A DNA stretch of 6,029 bases from Candidatus Aminicenantota bacterium (GCA_020355945.1 CP070627.1:1934048-1940076), one strand, 5' to 3'; shown: positions 1-5,804, numbered from the stretch's first letter. Translations and numbers: made by a program. The notes: generated from the sequence alone by a model not told the origin.

Positions 1-930
1 TTAATAATCGGCGCCTATGCTGTCGGCTCACACCAGGGATTTATCTACACCCGTCATGACACACCGCAATTAAAAAACAATATTGATATTGCCCTGGCAA
101 AGGCCGAGGAATACGGACTTTTAGGTGAAAATATCCTGGGTTCCGGCTTCAACTTTAATGTCGAGGTGCATCTTGATATCGGAATCTTCGTATCCGGCGA
201 GTCCAGCGCCTTGATGAAGTCAATAGAAGGGAATAACCCGGAGCCGAGACCCAAATATATTCGCACTTCGGTAAGTGGTATATGGGGAAAGCCCAGTGTC
301 CTGAACAATGTAGAAACCTGGGCCAATGTGCCCCTGGTAATCAATAAAGGTTCCGAAGCCTATACCGGTATCGGGACAGCGCGGAGTAAAGGAACAAAAC
401 TGGTATCCTTATCCGGTAATATAGTCAATACAGGGGTGGCGGAAGTGCCGTTTGGGACCACCATCAGGGAGATTGTCTACGACATCGGCGGCGGGATACC
501 CGGGGGAAAGAAACTCAAAGCGGTTCATTTTGGAGGACCCATGGGAGGTTCTATACCCGAGGGTCTCATCGACACCCCTTTGGATTTTGATGAGTTGGCA
601 AAGCTGGGAGCCCCGATAGGAGCCGGCAGCATGCTGGTATTGGATGAAGATACCAGGATGGTGGATGTAATAAGGTATTTTCTCAACTTCCTCAGAGAGG
701 AGTCCTGCGGCAAATGCGTCCCCTGCCGCGAGGGCATCGGCCAGATGCTTAAGATCTTGACTAATATTAGTGAAGGAAAGGGAAGAGGCGGGGACATCGA
801 GCAGTTGGAGGAGATAGCCGAGGTGGTTGGAGCAGCCTCTTTGTGTGCGTTAGGGAAAACTGCTTCCGACCCGCTCCTGAGTACGCTGCGCTACTTCAGA
901 GATGAGTATGAGGCAAAGATAGAAAGATGA
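1..930 (+). CDS. NuoF-like NADH/FMN-binding subunit of a formate dehydrogenase/hydrogenase-type complex (5' end outside window)
   Basis: The frame is open from the first base, so the N-terminal part is missing. Known family role: the flavoprotein takes electrons from, or gives them to, NAD(H) through FMN and passes them to Fe-S clusters in soluble formate dehydrogenase, hydrogenase and complex I. Seen: a GSHQGFIY segment; a GESSAL motif with a following SIEG (GEETAL in classical NuoF); WGKPSVLNNVETWANVP; an SLBB-like stretch rich in GG motifs; and a C-terminal [4Fe-4S] site ESCGKCVPCREG with its fourth Cys in SLCALGK (Cys codons at 706, 715, 724 and 844). It ends shortly after RYFRDEYEAKIER, so it lacks the extra C-terminal 2x[4Fe-4S] ferredoxin domain of HndC-like relatives. 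Its TGA overlaps the next ATG, implying translational coupling. The neighbouring fdhD favours a formate dehydrogenase role. The family call is firm; the physiological partner is inferred. Confidence 0.93.
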   Translation, partial: LIIGAYAVGSHQGFIYTRHDTPQLKNNIDIALAKAEEYGLLGENILGSGFNFNVEVHLDIGIFVSGESSALMKSIEGNNPEPRPKYIRTSVSGIWGKPSVLNNVETWANVPLVINKGSEAYTGIGTARSKGTKLVSLSGNIVNTGVAEVPFGTTIREIVYDIGGGIPGGKKLKAVHFGGPMGGSIPEGLIDTPLDFDELAKLGAPIGAGSMLVLDEDTRMVDVIRYFLNFLREESCGKCVPCREGIGQMLKILTNISEGKGRGGDIEQLEEIAEVVGAASLCALGKTASDPLLSTLRYFRDEYEAKIER

Positions 931-1520
931 GTGAAACCCTTTTACAAATAGATGGAAAAAAAGTGAAAGCAGCGGACGGAATGACCGTCCTGGAAGCAGC
1001 CCAAAGTGTAGATATATTTATTCCTACGCTCTGTCACCACGAGAAACTGGAACCTTACGGCGGGTGTCGTCTTTGCACGGTAGAAGTAGAAGTTCGCGGC
1101 TGGACAAAAGTTGTTGCTGCCTGCCTTTACCCGGTAGAACAGGATTTAATAGTAAGAACCAGGTCTGAGAAAGTAGATAAAATTCGCAAAATGATTTTGG
1201 AGTTTCTGCTGGCTCATGCTCCCAATTCCCAGGAATTGCAGGATTTGGCTCAAGAGTATGGAGCAGACAAAGACCGTTTTGAAAAAGAGCCCTCCTTTTG
1301 CATTCTTTGTGGTCTATGTGTAAGATACTGTGCTGAAATCAAGAAGGAAAATGCTGTTGGCTTTGTTAACAATGGAGCAAGGCGTGAGATAAGTTTCCTT
1401 CCTGAAATCGCCTCCAAGGTGTGCAGCAACTGCAAGGAATGTTTTCCCCTCTGCGGGACATCGTATCTCCAGGCCGCTTATGTTTTAACCGAATCCCTTT
1501 CGTTTCCGTTAAAGGAATAA
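927..1520 (+). CDS. NuoG/HoxU-like iron-sulfur subunit with [2Fe-2S] and two [4Fe-4S] sites
   Basis: A 197-residue electron-transfer subunit, probably cytoplasmic, linking the flavoprotein to the catalytic (formate dehydrogenase) subunit. The N-terminal plant-type [2Fe-2S] ferredoxin fold has Cys36, Cys47, Cys50 and Cys66 (PTLCHHE, GGCRLC, AACLYP). Two [4Fe-4S] motifs follow: Cys125/128/131/135 (CILCGLCVRYC) and Cys166/169/172/176 (CSNCKECFPLC). Between them, where complex I NuoG has a His/three-Cys cluster, the sequence reads LLAHAPNSQELQDLA with no Cys, so that cluster is absent, as in related short subunits. The last motif is followed by Gly rather than the usual Pro. The C-terminal QAAYVLTE tail resembles subunits near formate dehydrogenases of sulfate reducers and syntrophs (recollection, not a search). 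ATG at 927 overlaps the upstream stop (ATGA). It lacks the large molybdopterin domain of full NuoG/FdhA, so the catalytic subunit must be a separate gene. Confidence 0.9.
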   Translation: MSETLLQIDGKKVKAADGMTVLEAAQSVDIFIPTLCHHEKLEPYGGCRLCTVEVEVRGWTKVVAACLYPVEQDLIVRTRSEKVDKIRKMILEFLLAHAPNSQELQDLAQEYGADKDRFEKEPSFCILCGLCVRYCAEIKKENAVGFVNNGARREISFLPEIASKVCSNCKECFPLCGTSYLQAAYVLTESLSFPLKE

Positions 1521-1534
1521 AGGAACGGTGACCA

Positions 1535-2347
1535 TTGAGTATAAAAAAGAAAACAAAATCTTATCGAGTGCTTCGGAGTAAAAGAGGGAGCAGCGAGACC
1601 GGTTCCCTGGAATTTATCGGGGAGGAACCCCTTTGGATTCGTATCGAGGATAAGTCATATTCAGTGGTAATGAGAACGCCTGGGGAAGAGTTATTTCACG
1701 CGGCGGGTTTTTGTCTTGGGGAGGGGATTGTGGACGAGCCGGATGATTTCGAGACCATCGCATATGATGAAAAGGTGGATGCCAATGTTATTGATATCAA
1801 TCTCAAACCTGAAAGGCGTAAAAAGATTCATGATCTTTTGGAGAGGAGGAGTTTTATCAGCCAGACCAGTTGTGGCATTTGTGGTAAAAAGATGCTCCGG
1901 GACCTTCATCAGATAGTAACCCCGGTGGAAAGTGACTTTGAGGTTGAGATCGACCGTATTTTTGACTGCATCGATAAACTTTCCGAGAGGCAGACGCACT
2001 ATCAGACCACCAGGGGTTCGCATGCTGCGCTCATTTTTTCCGATCGATTGGAAGTGATTTCTTTTGCAGAGGATGTCGGTCGGCACAATGCGCTTGATAA
2101 GGCAATTGGAAAGGCTTTTATGGATGGTAAGTTGATTAAAGCCAGGCTTTTGGTTTTATCTTCGAGGATAAGTTATGAGTTGGTTCAGAAGGCGGCGCGG
2201 GCGCGTTTGCCGGTAATGATCAGTGAATCGAGGCCGACAGCTCTTGCCGTGGAAATGGGGAATACTCTTAATATGACGCTGGCCTTTTCTTATGGGGAGT
2301 CTGAATTGGTAATCGTCTGCGGCGAAACCCGTATCAAGAAAGAATAA
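1535..2347 (+). CDS. fdhD: FdhD, formate dehydrogenase accessory sulfurtransferase
   Basis: Known role: FdhD carries sulfur from a cysteine desulfurase (IscS in E. coli) to the Mo/W-bis-MGD cofactor and is needed for active formate dehydrogenase; it is cytoplasmic. Seen in the 270 residues: EEPLWIRI near 30-37; MRTPGEELFHAAGFCLGEGI at 46-65; the redox/sulfur-carrying CGxC pair Cys113 and Cys116 (SCGICG); RGSHAA at 160-165; and FAEDVGRHNALDKAIG at 177-192, the family signature around the cofactor site. Length matches the family. The start is TTG at 1535: an in-frame TGA at 1529-1531 excludes anything further upstream, the next in-frame ATG is Met46 inside conserved sequence, and AGGAAC at 1521-1526 is well placed. 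It follows the Fe-S subunit by 14 bp in the same direction and is probably cotranscribed. It is the strongest pointer that the operon belongs to a formate dehydrogenase. Confidence 0.95.
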   Translation: MSIKKKTKSYRVLRSKRGSSETGSLEFIGEEPLWIRIEDKSYSVVMRTPGEELFHAAGFCLGEGIVDEPDDFETIAYDEKVDANVIDINLKPERRKKIHDLLERRSFISQTSCGICGKKMLRDLHQIVTPVESDFEVEIDRIFDCIDKLSERQTHYQTTRGSHAALIFSDRLEVISFAEDVGRHNALDKAIGKAFMDGKLIKARLLVLSSRISYELVQKAARARLPVMISESRPTALAVEMGNTLNMTLAFSYGESELVIVCGETRIKKE

Positions 2348-2384
2348 CCCCATGGCATGGGGGACCTATTAATAAAAAGTTTTT
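2348..2384 (+). promoter_or_regulatory. Palindrome and T-tract just after fdhD, possible 3' end signal
   Basis: Immediately after the fdhD TAA lies a perfect inverted repeat, CCCCATG (2348-2354) and CATGGGG (2356-2362), separated by one base. As RNA it could fold with a 5-6 bp stem and a 3-5 nt loop. About 17 nt later comes AAAAAGTTTTT (2374-2384), which supplies a T-run. The T-run is not directly against the stem, so it is not a textbook intrinsic terminator, but its position at the operon end makes a termination or mRNA 3'-end role the likeliest use. Confidence 0.4.
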
Positions 2385-2392
2385 GTGGGGGT

Positions 2393-2426
2393 CCAGGGGG
2401 CGGTTTTTTCAAAAAGAGCCCCCTGG
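2393..2426. repeat. GC-rich perfect inverted repeat with A/T-rich loop, candidate dispersed repeat element
   Basis: CCAGGGGGC at 2393-2401 is exactly complementary to GCCCCCTGG at 2418-2426. The 16-nt loop holds TTTTTT C AAAAA, which can extend the hairpin. It is flanked by G-rich sequence on the left and by GCCGAAGGC (2429-2437) on the right. There is no T-tract directly after the stem on either strand, so I do not call it a plain terminator. The layout (G-rich lead, GC stem with A/T loop, GCCGnAGGC tail) resembles recurrent intergenic elements I associate with Desulfobacterota genomes; that is recollection, and a genome-wide count would decide it. Confidence 0.5.
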
Positions 2427-2643
2427 TCGCCGAAGGCAAAATTTGATGAGAGATTTTGGGGGCGAAGCATTTGATTTTTTTTCCCATTTGTGATATGTTA
2501 TGATTTCATACGGTCAAACCAACAATGGTTAAAACGGTAATATTTGACTCGGCAGTGCCCAGGGGGTCAAATTTTAAATGGCTAGACCCCAGGGGCGGAA
2601 GCCTATCCGATCGAGTCGGAAATGGGAAAGAAGTGCTTTCTGT
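2427..2643. other. Non-coding spacer with a second G/C stem-loop (2563-2590)
   Basis: No convincing gene lies between fdhD and higB. The left part has two similar short stretches, GCAAAATTTGAT (2436-2447) and GCATTTGAT (2467-2475), possibly a decayed duplication. Further right, GGGGTC (2563-2568) pairs with GACCCC (2585-2590), and an outer GACTCG (2546-2551) could pair with CGAGTC (2612-2617), giving a nested fold. CCCAGGGG also occurs twice as a direct repeat (2558-2565 and 2588-2595) and echoes the CCAGGGGG arm upstream. This could be the debris of one or more repeat elements; I see no clear promoter. Confidence 0.35.
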
Positions 2644-2666
2644 ATCCTATTTCTTAGGAATAGGAT
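2644..2666. promoter_or_regulatory. 8-bp inverted repeat upstream of higB, candidate HigA operator
   Basis: ATCCTATT (2644-2651) and AATAGGAT (2659-2666) form a perfect inverted repeat with a 7-bp spacer, centred about 35 bp upstream of the higB start. TA antitoxins with an HTH, including HigA, usually repress their own operon by binding such palindromes over the promoter (established for the family). TAGGAT at 2661-2666 could serve as a weak -10 overlapping the right arm, but no good -35 is visible. An operator role is inferred from position and symmetry. Confidence 0.45.
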
Positions 2667-2689
2667 GAATATCTTGCTGCTATTATTTT

Positions 2690-2983
2690 ATGATCCAATC
2701 ATTCAAAAACCAGGGAACGGAAGACATTTTCAACGGTAAGAACACAAAGGCTGCGAGAAAAATATGTCCACGAGCTTTGTGGCATATTGCCTCGAGGAAA
2801 TTGGATCAACTGGATTCCATAAATTTTCTTAATGAGCTGCGTATTCCTCCTGGTAACCGATTTGAAGGTCTTAATGGAGATCGGAAAGGGCAATATAGTA
2901 TCAGGATAAACGATCAGTATCGGGTATGTTTTGAATGGAGTGAATTGGGACCAGAACAAGTGGAGATCGTTGACTATCATTAA
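2690..2983 (+). CDS. higB: HigB-type toxin (RelE superfamily mRNA interferase)
   Basis: A 97-residue protein of typical HigB length. Known role: HigB enters the ribosome A site and cleaves translated mRNA; it is neutralised by HigA. Seen: MIQSFKNQGTEDIF at the N-terminus, a central helical stretch with LDQLDSI, then PPGNRFEGLNGDRKGQYSI and RINDQYRVCFEW near 72-83, and a C-terminal VEIVDYH. The LxGDRKGQ, RINDQYR and C-terminal DYH segments are the usual HigB signature, with basic residues expected to contact RNA. ATG 2690 is the only sensible start: a TGA lies in frame at 2666-2668 and no other start codon intervenes. No Shine-Dalgarno sequence precedes it at normal distance (AGGATGA at 2662-2668 is too far), so translation may be weak or leaderless, which would limit toxin levels. 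It is followed by higA after 31 bp, the usual toxin-first order of higBA. Confidence 0.92.
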   Translation: MIQSFKNQGTEDIFNGKNTKAARKICPRALWHIASRKLDQLDSINFLNELRIPPGNRFEGLNGDRKGQYSIRINDQYRVCFEWSELGPEQVEIVDYH

Positions 2984-3014
2984 TGTGAAGTTAAAAATAT
3001 TTTAGGAGATAAAG

Positions 3015-3341
3015 ATGATTCGTATACCGACGCATCGAGAACCAACCCATCCTGGTGAGATGCTTCTCGAAGAATTTTTAGTCCCTATGGGAATAACCCA
3101 GAAGGAGTTATCCCAGGGAATTCATGTTCCATACCAGAGAATAAATGAAATCATTAATAAACGGCGTTCAATGACCCCAGGTATTGCGCTGCGGCTGGCA
3201 AAATTTTTTGGAGTTTCAGAAGATTTTTGGATGAATCTTCAACTTCGTTGGGATTTGTATAAAGCGAAACGGACTGAGCTCAAAGAATTGAATACGATAA
3301 AACCTTTTCAATTAAAGGAATTAACACCCCTTCATACATGA
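3015..3341 (+). CDS. higA: HigA-type antitoxin, XRE-family HTH
   Basis: A 108-residue antitoxin and autorepressor that binds HigB and operator DNA. Seen: the family hallmark PTHPGEMLLEEFL at 10-22, the helix-turn-helix from about Ile27 to Asn48 (ITQKELSQ, IHVPYQRINEIINKRR), then TPGIALRLAKFFGVSEDFWMNLQ at 54-76 and WDLYKAKR. AGGAG at 3003-3007 sits at good spacing before the ATG, in contrast to the missing site before higB; stronger antitoxin translation is the expected balance. The end, roughly from Gln98, runs past the point where HigA proteins usually stop and may be sequence acquired at a junction. The stop TGA (3339-3341) overlaps the ATG of the following broken nucleotidyltransferase (ATGA at 3338-3341). 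It probably forms one operon with higB and is regulated through the inverted repeat at 2644-2666. Confidence 0.93.
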   Translation: MIRIPTHREPTHPGEMLLEEFLVPMGITQKELSQGIHVPYQRINEIINKRRSMTPGIALRLAKFFGVSEDFWMNLQLRWDLYKAKRTELKELNTIKPFQLKELTPLHT

Positions 3342-3778
3342 ACCTGGATTTGTTTATTGTCGTCGAAGACGGGAAAGAATCCAGTCGTTTAATCAGGCGG
3401 AAGATCGATGCTCTTCTTTGGGGGCGGAGGTTTCCCGTGGATTTAGTTGTAAGAAAGGAAAAAGAGATCAAGAGGAATTTCAGGGCCAAAAACCCGTTTT
3501 ATATTCATCATACTTTTAAGGATGGGAAGTACTCTATGAAAAGGAATGCTGAGGAGATCAAGTTAGTAAAAGACTGGCTAAAGTTTGCAAAGGGGCCTTC
3601 TTTCTCTGGTCTGTCCCCTAAACCATTTACCATAGCAGTAAAGCACCGGTCCGGGTTTATAGAAATGATGCCATTGCAGTACTATTTTCAGCAATTCTCC
3701 AAGATTAAAAGAATTATCGTCAATATCATCGATAAAAGCATAGCGAGAATAACAAATAATCGAGATCTCATACAGTAA
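3338..3778 (+). pseudogene. Truncated MNT-type nucleotidyltransferase, possibly a former MNT-HEPN protein
   Basis: The frame gives 146 residues, but only about 1-86 look like a real protein. LDLFIVVEDG (3-12) matches the strand after the catalytic GSxxxG...SDxD motif of DNA polymerase beta-like MNT proteins; the GSxxxG part and first Asp are missing, with Met-Asn standing where Ser-Asp is expected. FPVDLVVR (32-39) keeps the region of the third carboxylate. AEEIKLVKDWLKFAKG (71-86) resembles the linker and first helix that begin a HEPN domain in MNT-HEPN fusions. From Pro87 (about 3596) the sequence matches nothing I know, and its last 91 bp are antisense to the TIR gene's 3' end. The gene thus seems cut at both ends. 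The upstream frame stays open only back to a TGA at 3275 inside higA. The ATG overlaps the higA stop, so a catalytically dead fragment could still be translated by coupling. MNT and HEPN proteins normally form a toxin-antitoxin pair. Confidence 0.65.
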
Positions 3779-4413
3779 CAGTACTTCACTTTCATCTTTC
3801 TATTTTCTTCTTTTTCTAATGCGTTCTTAATCTGATACTCAAATAGCCGTGCTTCTGATGAATTTGGATATTTGGATAGATATTCTTCAAGCTCATAAAC
3901 AACCATTCGTAACTCCATAGGCGAACGCGCGACAATCATTTTCTCCCTTAATTCCTTTAAGAGATCCTTCTCTCTGAACTTAAATTTAATATCGTCGTTG
4001 TTGGCAGCACGAGCTACGGCGCTAATAATTTGTTTAGCAACATGTCTTATTCCACGTGAAGTAGATACAGCTAGTCTATCCGCGAGAGTGGGTGAGAACT
4101 TTAATACTTCATCTCTGCTTACGTTATGCCATATTGGTAATATAACTTTTCCGATATTTTCCTCTCTTGCAACAAGCCCATCTAACTCACGATTTGGCCA
4201 TTCTTTCGAAAAGAATGCTGTACTCAGTATTACCACACCAAATCTAGACTTGGAAAGTCCACGATCTATGCTTCTCCGTAAACTGTCTCCCAAAGTTAGC
4301 TCGAACTCATCAAGCCAAACGGATAGCCCTTGTTCTTTTAGATGTGCTGCAAGAGGTCGTGCAACATCCTCTTTGTCTTCACTCGCGTGACTTATGAAAA
4401 CGTCATAACCCAT
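3688..4413 (-). CDS. TIR-domain protein with C-terminal transmembrane anchor
   Basis: A 241-residue protein. Residues 3-135 are a bacterial TIR domain: YDVFISHASEDKEDVARPLA (3-22), GLSVWLDEFELTLGDSLRRSID (29-50), FGVVILSTAFFSKEWPNREL (58-77), then VILPIWHNVSRDEVLKFSP and LADRLAVSTSRG. Glu76 in WPNREL is positioned like the catalytic glutamate of NAD-consuming TIR domains (SARM1-like), so NADase or signal-forming activity is plausible but unproven. A charged, helical stretch (about 143-213) leads to one hydrophobic segment, LFVILAMLLSMILTIILLIL (219-238), close to the C-terminus: the TIR domain would face the cytoplasm. The start is ATG 4413, with AGAGGA at 4421-4426 giving a good ribosome site; an A/T-rich stretch further upstream probably holds the promoter. 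It lies on the strand opposite higBA and converges with the broken MNT gene. No ThsA-like or sensor partner is visible, so a defence role is inferred. Confidence 0.88.
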   Translation of the reverse strand: MGYDVFISHASEDKEDVARPLAAHLKEQGLSVWLDEFELTLGDSLRRSIDRGLSKSRFGVVILSTAFFSKEWPNRELDGLVAREENIGKVILPIWHNVSRDEVLKFSPTLADRLAVSTSRGIRHVAKQIISAVARAANNDDIKFKFREKDLLKELREKMIVARSPMELRMVVYELEEYLSKYPNSSEARLFEYQIKNALEKEENRKMKVKYCYCMRSRLFVILAMLLSMILTIILLILENC

Positions 4414-4500
4414 TTCGCATTCCTCTTATTAATATTAAGAATTTCGTTATATCATAAATCAAAACCGAAACCGGGCTGAAAAAAGGGGAACAGACTAGAA

Positions 4501-4595
4501 GTGCGCCAGGTGAAGCTGGTGCGTTCCAGTGGGTTCAAATCCCACACGGGCAAAGCTTAGCCAGCAGCCCGTAACTTAAACCGCATCAGCTTTTC
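4501..4595 (+). ncRNA. Structured RNA candidate, possibly a remnant 5' end of a group II intron
   Basis: Three hairpins lie in a row. GCGCCAG (4503-4509) pairs with CUGGUGC (4516-4522), with one G.U. GUGGG (4529-4533) pairs with CCCAC (4541-4545) around a 7-nt loop. ACGGGC (4546-4551) pairs with GCCCGU (4567-4572). A competing long-range helix is also possible: AAGCUGGUGCG (4513-4523) with CGCAUCAGCUU (4582-4592), 11 bp with one G.U, which would enclose hairpins 2 and 3 and displace hairpin 1. The G.U pairs become A.C mismatches on the other strand, so the + strand is the likely transcript. The 5' GUGCG matches the group II intron 5' consensus, and the order of stems recalls domain I of bacterial introns (recollection). 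No reverse transcriptase/maturase or domain V follows, so it would be a stub. The fold is well supported; the class is uncertain. Confidence 0.45.
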
Positions 4596-4681
4596 TTGCA
4601 TGTCCACTTTACTTTTCCCCGAATATTTCAGAAGAAAGACATTGAATTACCTGAACCTGAAAACGGGTGATTATTATTTCC

Positions 4682-5611
4682 TTAGATTAGAAGAAACCTT
4701 CCAACTAAGGCGAGAATTATTAGGAACCCAAAACTTGGGAACCACACTAAAAGCAGTTTTCGCACTAATACTGGAAATGCTAAGACGAACCAGGCCTCGC
4801 CTTCCATCATCTTTTTAGAAAAGGTTTCAGACCATCCAATCTGCAGTAGCCGCATTAATATCAGCAAGACAAGGACGTTAGTGAAAAGCAGGAACCATAC
4901 TGTCCCCCGTCTTACCGTAAAGTTCATCCCAAAGATAGATACAGGTTTGATACGATTAATCTGTTCCAAAATGAAGTGATTCTCTCCGTAAACCAATGTC
5001 CCCTGTTTGGCCAGAAAACCGTCTATAAAAGCAAAAGCGTCCACATTCAAGCGAAGTTGGTGGTAGTATTCAAGAAGGGGCAAAACAATTTGTATTGATT
5101 GCTTACTAATCTGGAATAATTTATTTTTTTTCCCCAGATATTCTTTCTCACCAACTTTGAGTGAACTGTTGCCAAGTTCAGAATCAATCTCCGGTAAATT
5201 TTTTTCTATATATCCGGACACGCATCGTAGACCTTCTATCACTGGACCGAGTTTCTGGAAGCGATTGTCCTGAAATGTTCTTGCACCCCTCATATTTTCT
5301 ATGATAGGCTCGTCTAAGTAACGCACCAAATATTTTGCTGAGTGAATAATATGTAGATTCCAGCCATGTTTAAACTTATTCCATTCATAGCTTAAAGTTT
5401 TTTTCAAACGTTCGTCTTTCTTTTCTGGACATTCCTGGGTCCAAATGGATTCAAGAACTTTTATATCAAAACCGAACAGAGCACCTATATTTTGACGTAA
5501 TAGTACTGGATCTGAATCAATCGTCTTCATAAGCATGAGCCAATAATTTTCTTTAACATAAAGGGACTCGACAAAAGCACTTAATTCAGTTAGATTCTGA
5601 AGCTCCCACAA
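4682..5611 (-). CDS. Unrecognised protein with soluble N-terminal part and C-terminal membrane segments
   Basis: Not recognised. From a TTG at 5611 the frame gives 309 residues. Residues 1-235 are charged and mostly helical, with several aromatic or leucine-rich stretches (for example VLPLLEYYHQLRLNVDAFAFIDGF). Hydrophobic segments follow at about 238-258 (WFLLFTNVLVLLILMRLL), 271-287 and 288-308, ending right at the C-terminus, so the large N-terminal part is probably cytoplasmic and membrane-anchored. The start is doubtful: the same frame is open back to a TAG at 5708-5710, and the codons just upstream of 5611 read like protein (NANQYYAKRAEIVEKSREL) but contain no ATG, GTG or TTG. The gene may therefore be 5'-truncated, or start at TTG 5611 behind a weak AAGAGA. 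The first in-frame ATG is Met27. It is oriented like the TIR gene, which starts 268 bp further on, but the structured RNA between them speaks against a tight operon. Confidence 0.65.
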   Translation of the reverse strand: MWELQNLTELSAFVESLYVKENYWLMLMKTIDSDPVLLRQNIGALFGFDIKVLESIWTQECPEKKDERLKKTLSYEWNKFKHGWNLHIIHSAKYLVRYLDEPIIENMRGARTFQDNRFQKLGPVIEGLRCVSGYIEKNLPEIDSELGNSSLKVGEKEYLGKKNKLFQISKQSIQIVLPLLEYYHQLRLNVDAFAFIDGFLAKQGTLVYGENHFILEQINRIKPVSIFGMNFTVRRGTVWFLLFTNVLVLLILMRLLQIGWSETFSKKMMEGEAWFVLAFPVLVRKLLLVWFPSFGFLIILALVGRFLLI

Positions 5612-5710
5612 ATTATGTCTCTTGGTTAGTTCTCGTGACTTTTCAACGATTTCGGCACGTTTGGCATAGTATTGATTAGCGTTATGATGTCTTTCCGGCC
5701 TGCCCCCCTA

Positions 5711-5804
5711 AATCTACAGAAATAAATCCCGCTGCAGGTTATTTTCCTGAGATCGAACCGTTTTTAGATTTAAAATCAGTACCTGTCAATGTGGTATCCG
5801 CGCT
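5711..5804. other. Spacer between the membrane-protein reading frame and the repeat array, nothing recognised
   Basis: No gene, tRNA or clear promoter is visible. The + strand frame that runs through the repeat array (codons starting at 5751) is open here without any ATG, GTG or TTG. The sequence is mildly A/T-rich and could hold the promoter of the minus-strand gene, but no good -35/-10 pair stands out. Confidence 0.3.

Noticed and set aside
1691..2086. Minus-strand 131-residue frame opposite fdhD
   Set aside because: It is the antisense of conserved fdhD codons, including the CGxC region, with no motif or ribosome site of its own.
2393..2426. Intrinsic terminator
   Set aside because: The stem is strong, but no T-tract directly follows it on either strand; the T-run is inside the loop. 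It is better described as an inverted-repeat element.
3998..4390. + strand 130-residue frame opposite the TIR gene
   Set aside because: It is antisense to conserved TIR motifs; its composition is serine/threonine-rich and shadow-like, with no supporting signals.
3688..4413. Thoeris defence system
   Set aside because: Only a TIR protein is present; no ThsA-like NAD-binding effector (SIR2-type or membrane type with Macro/SLOG) is seen in the window.
4520..4556. tRNA T-arm lookalike (GTGGG TTCAAAT CCCAC followed by ACGGGCA)
   Set aside because: No anticodon or D arm lies upstream and no 5' strand pairs with the ACGGGCA segment. That segment instead pairs with GCCCGT at 4567-4572, so it belongs to another fold.
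4600..4818. 72-residue + strand reading frame after the structured RNA
   Set aside because: No ribosome site, no recognisable motif, and most of it is antisense to the 3' part of the larger minus-strand membrane protein gene.
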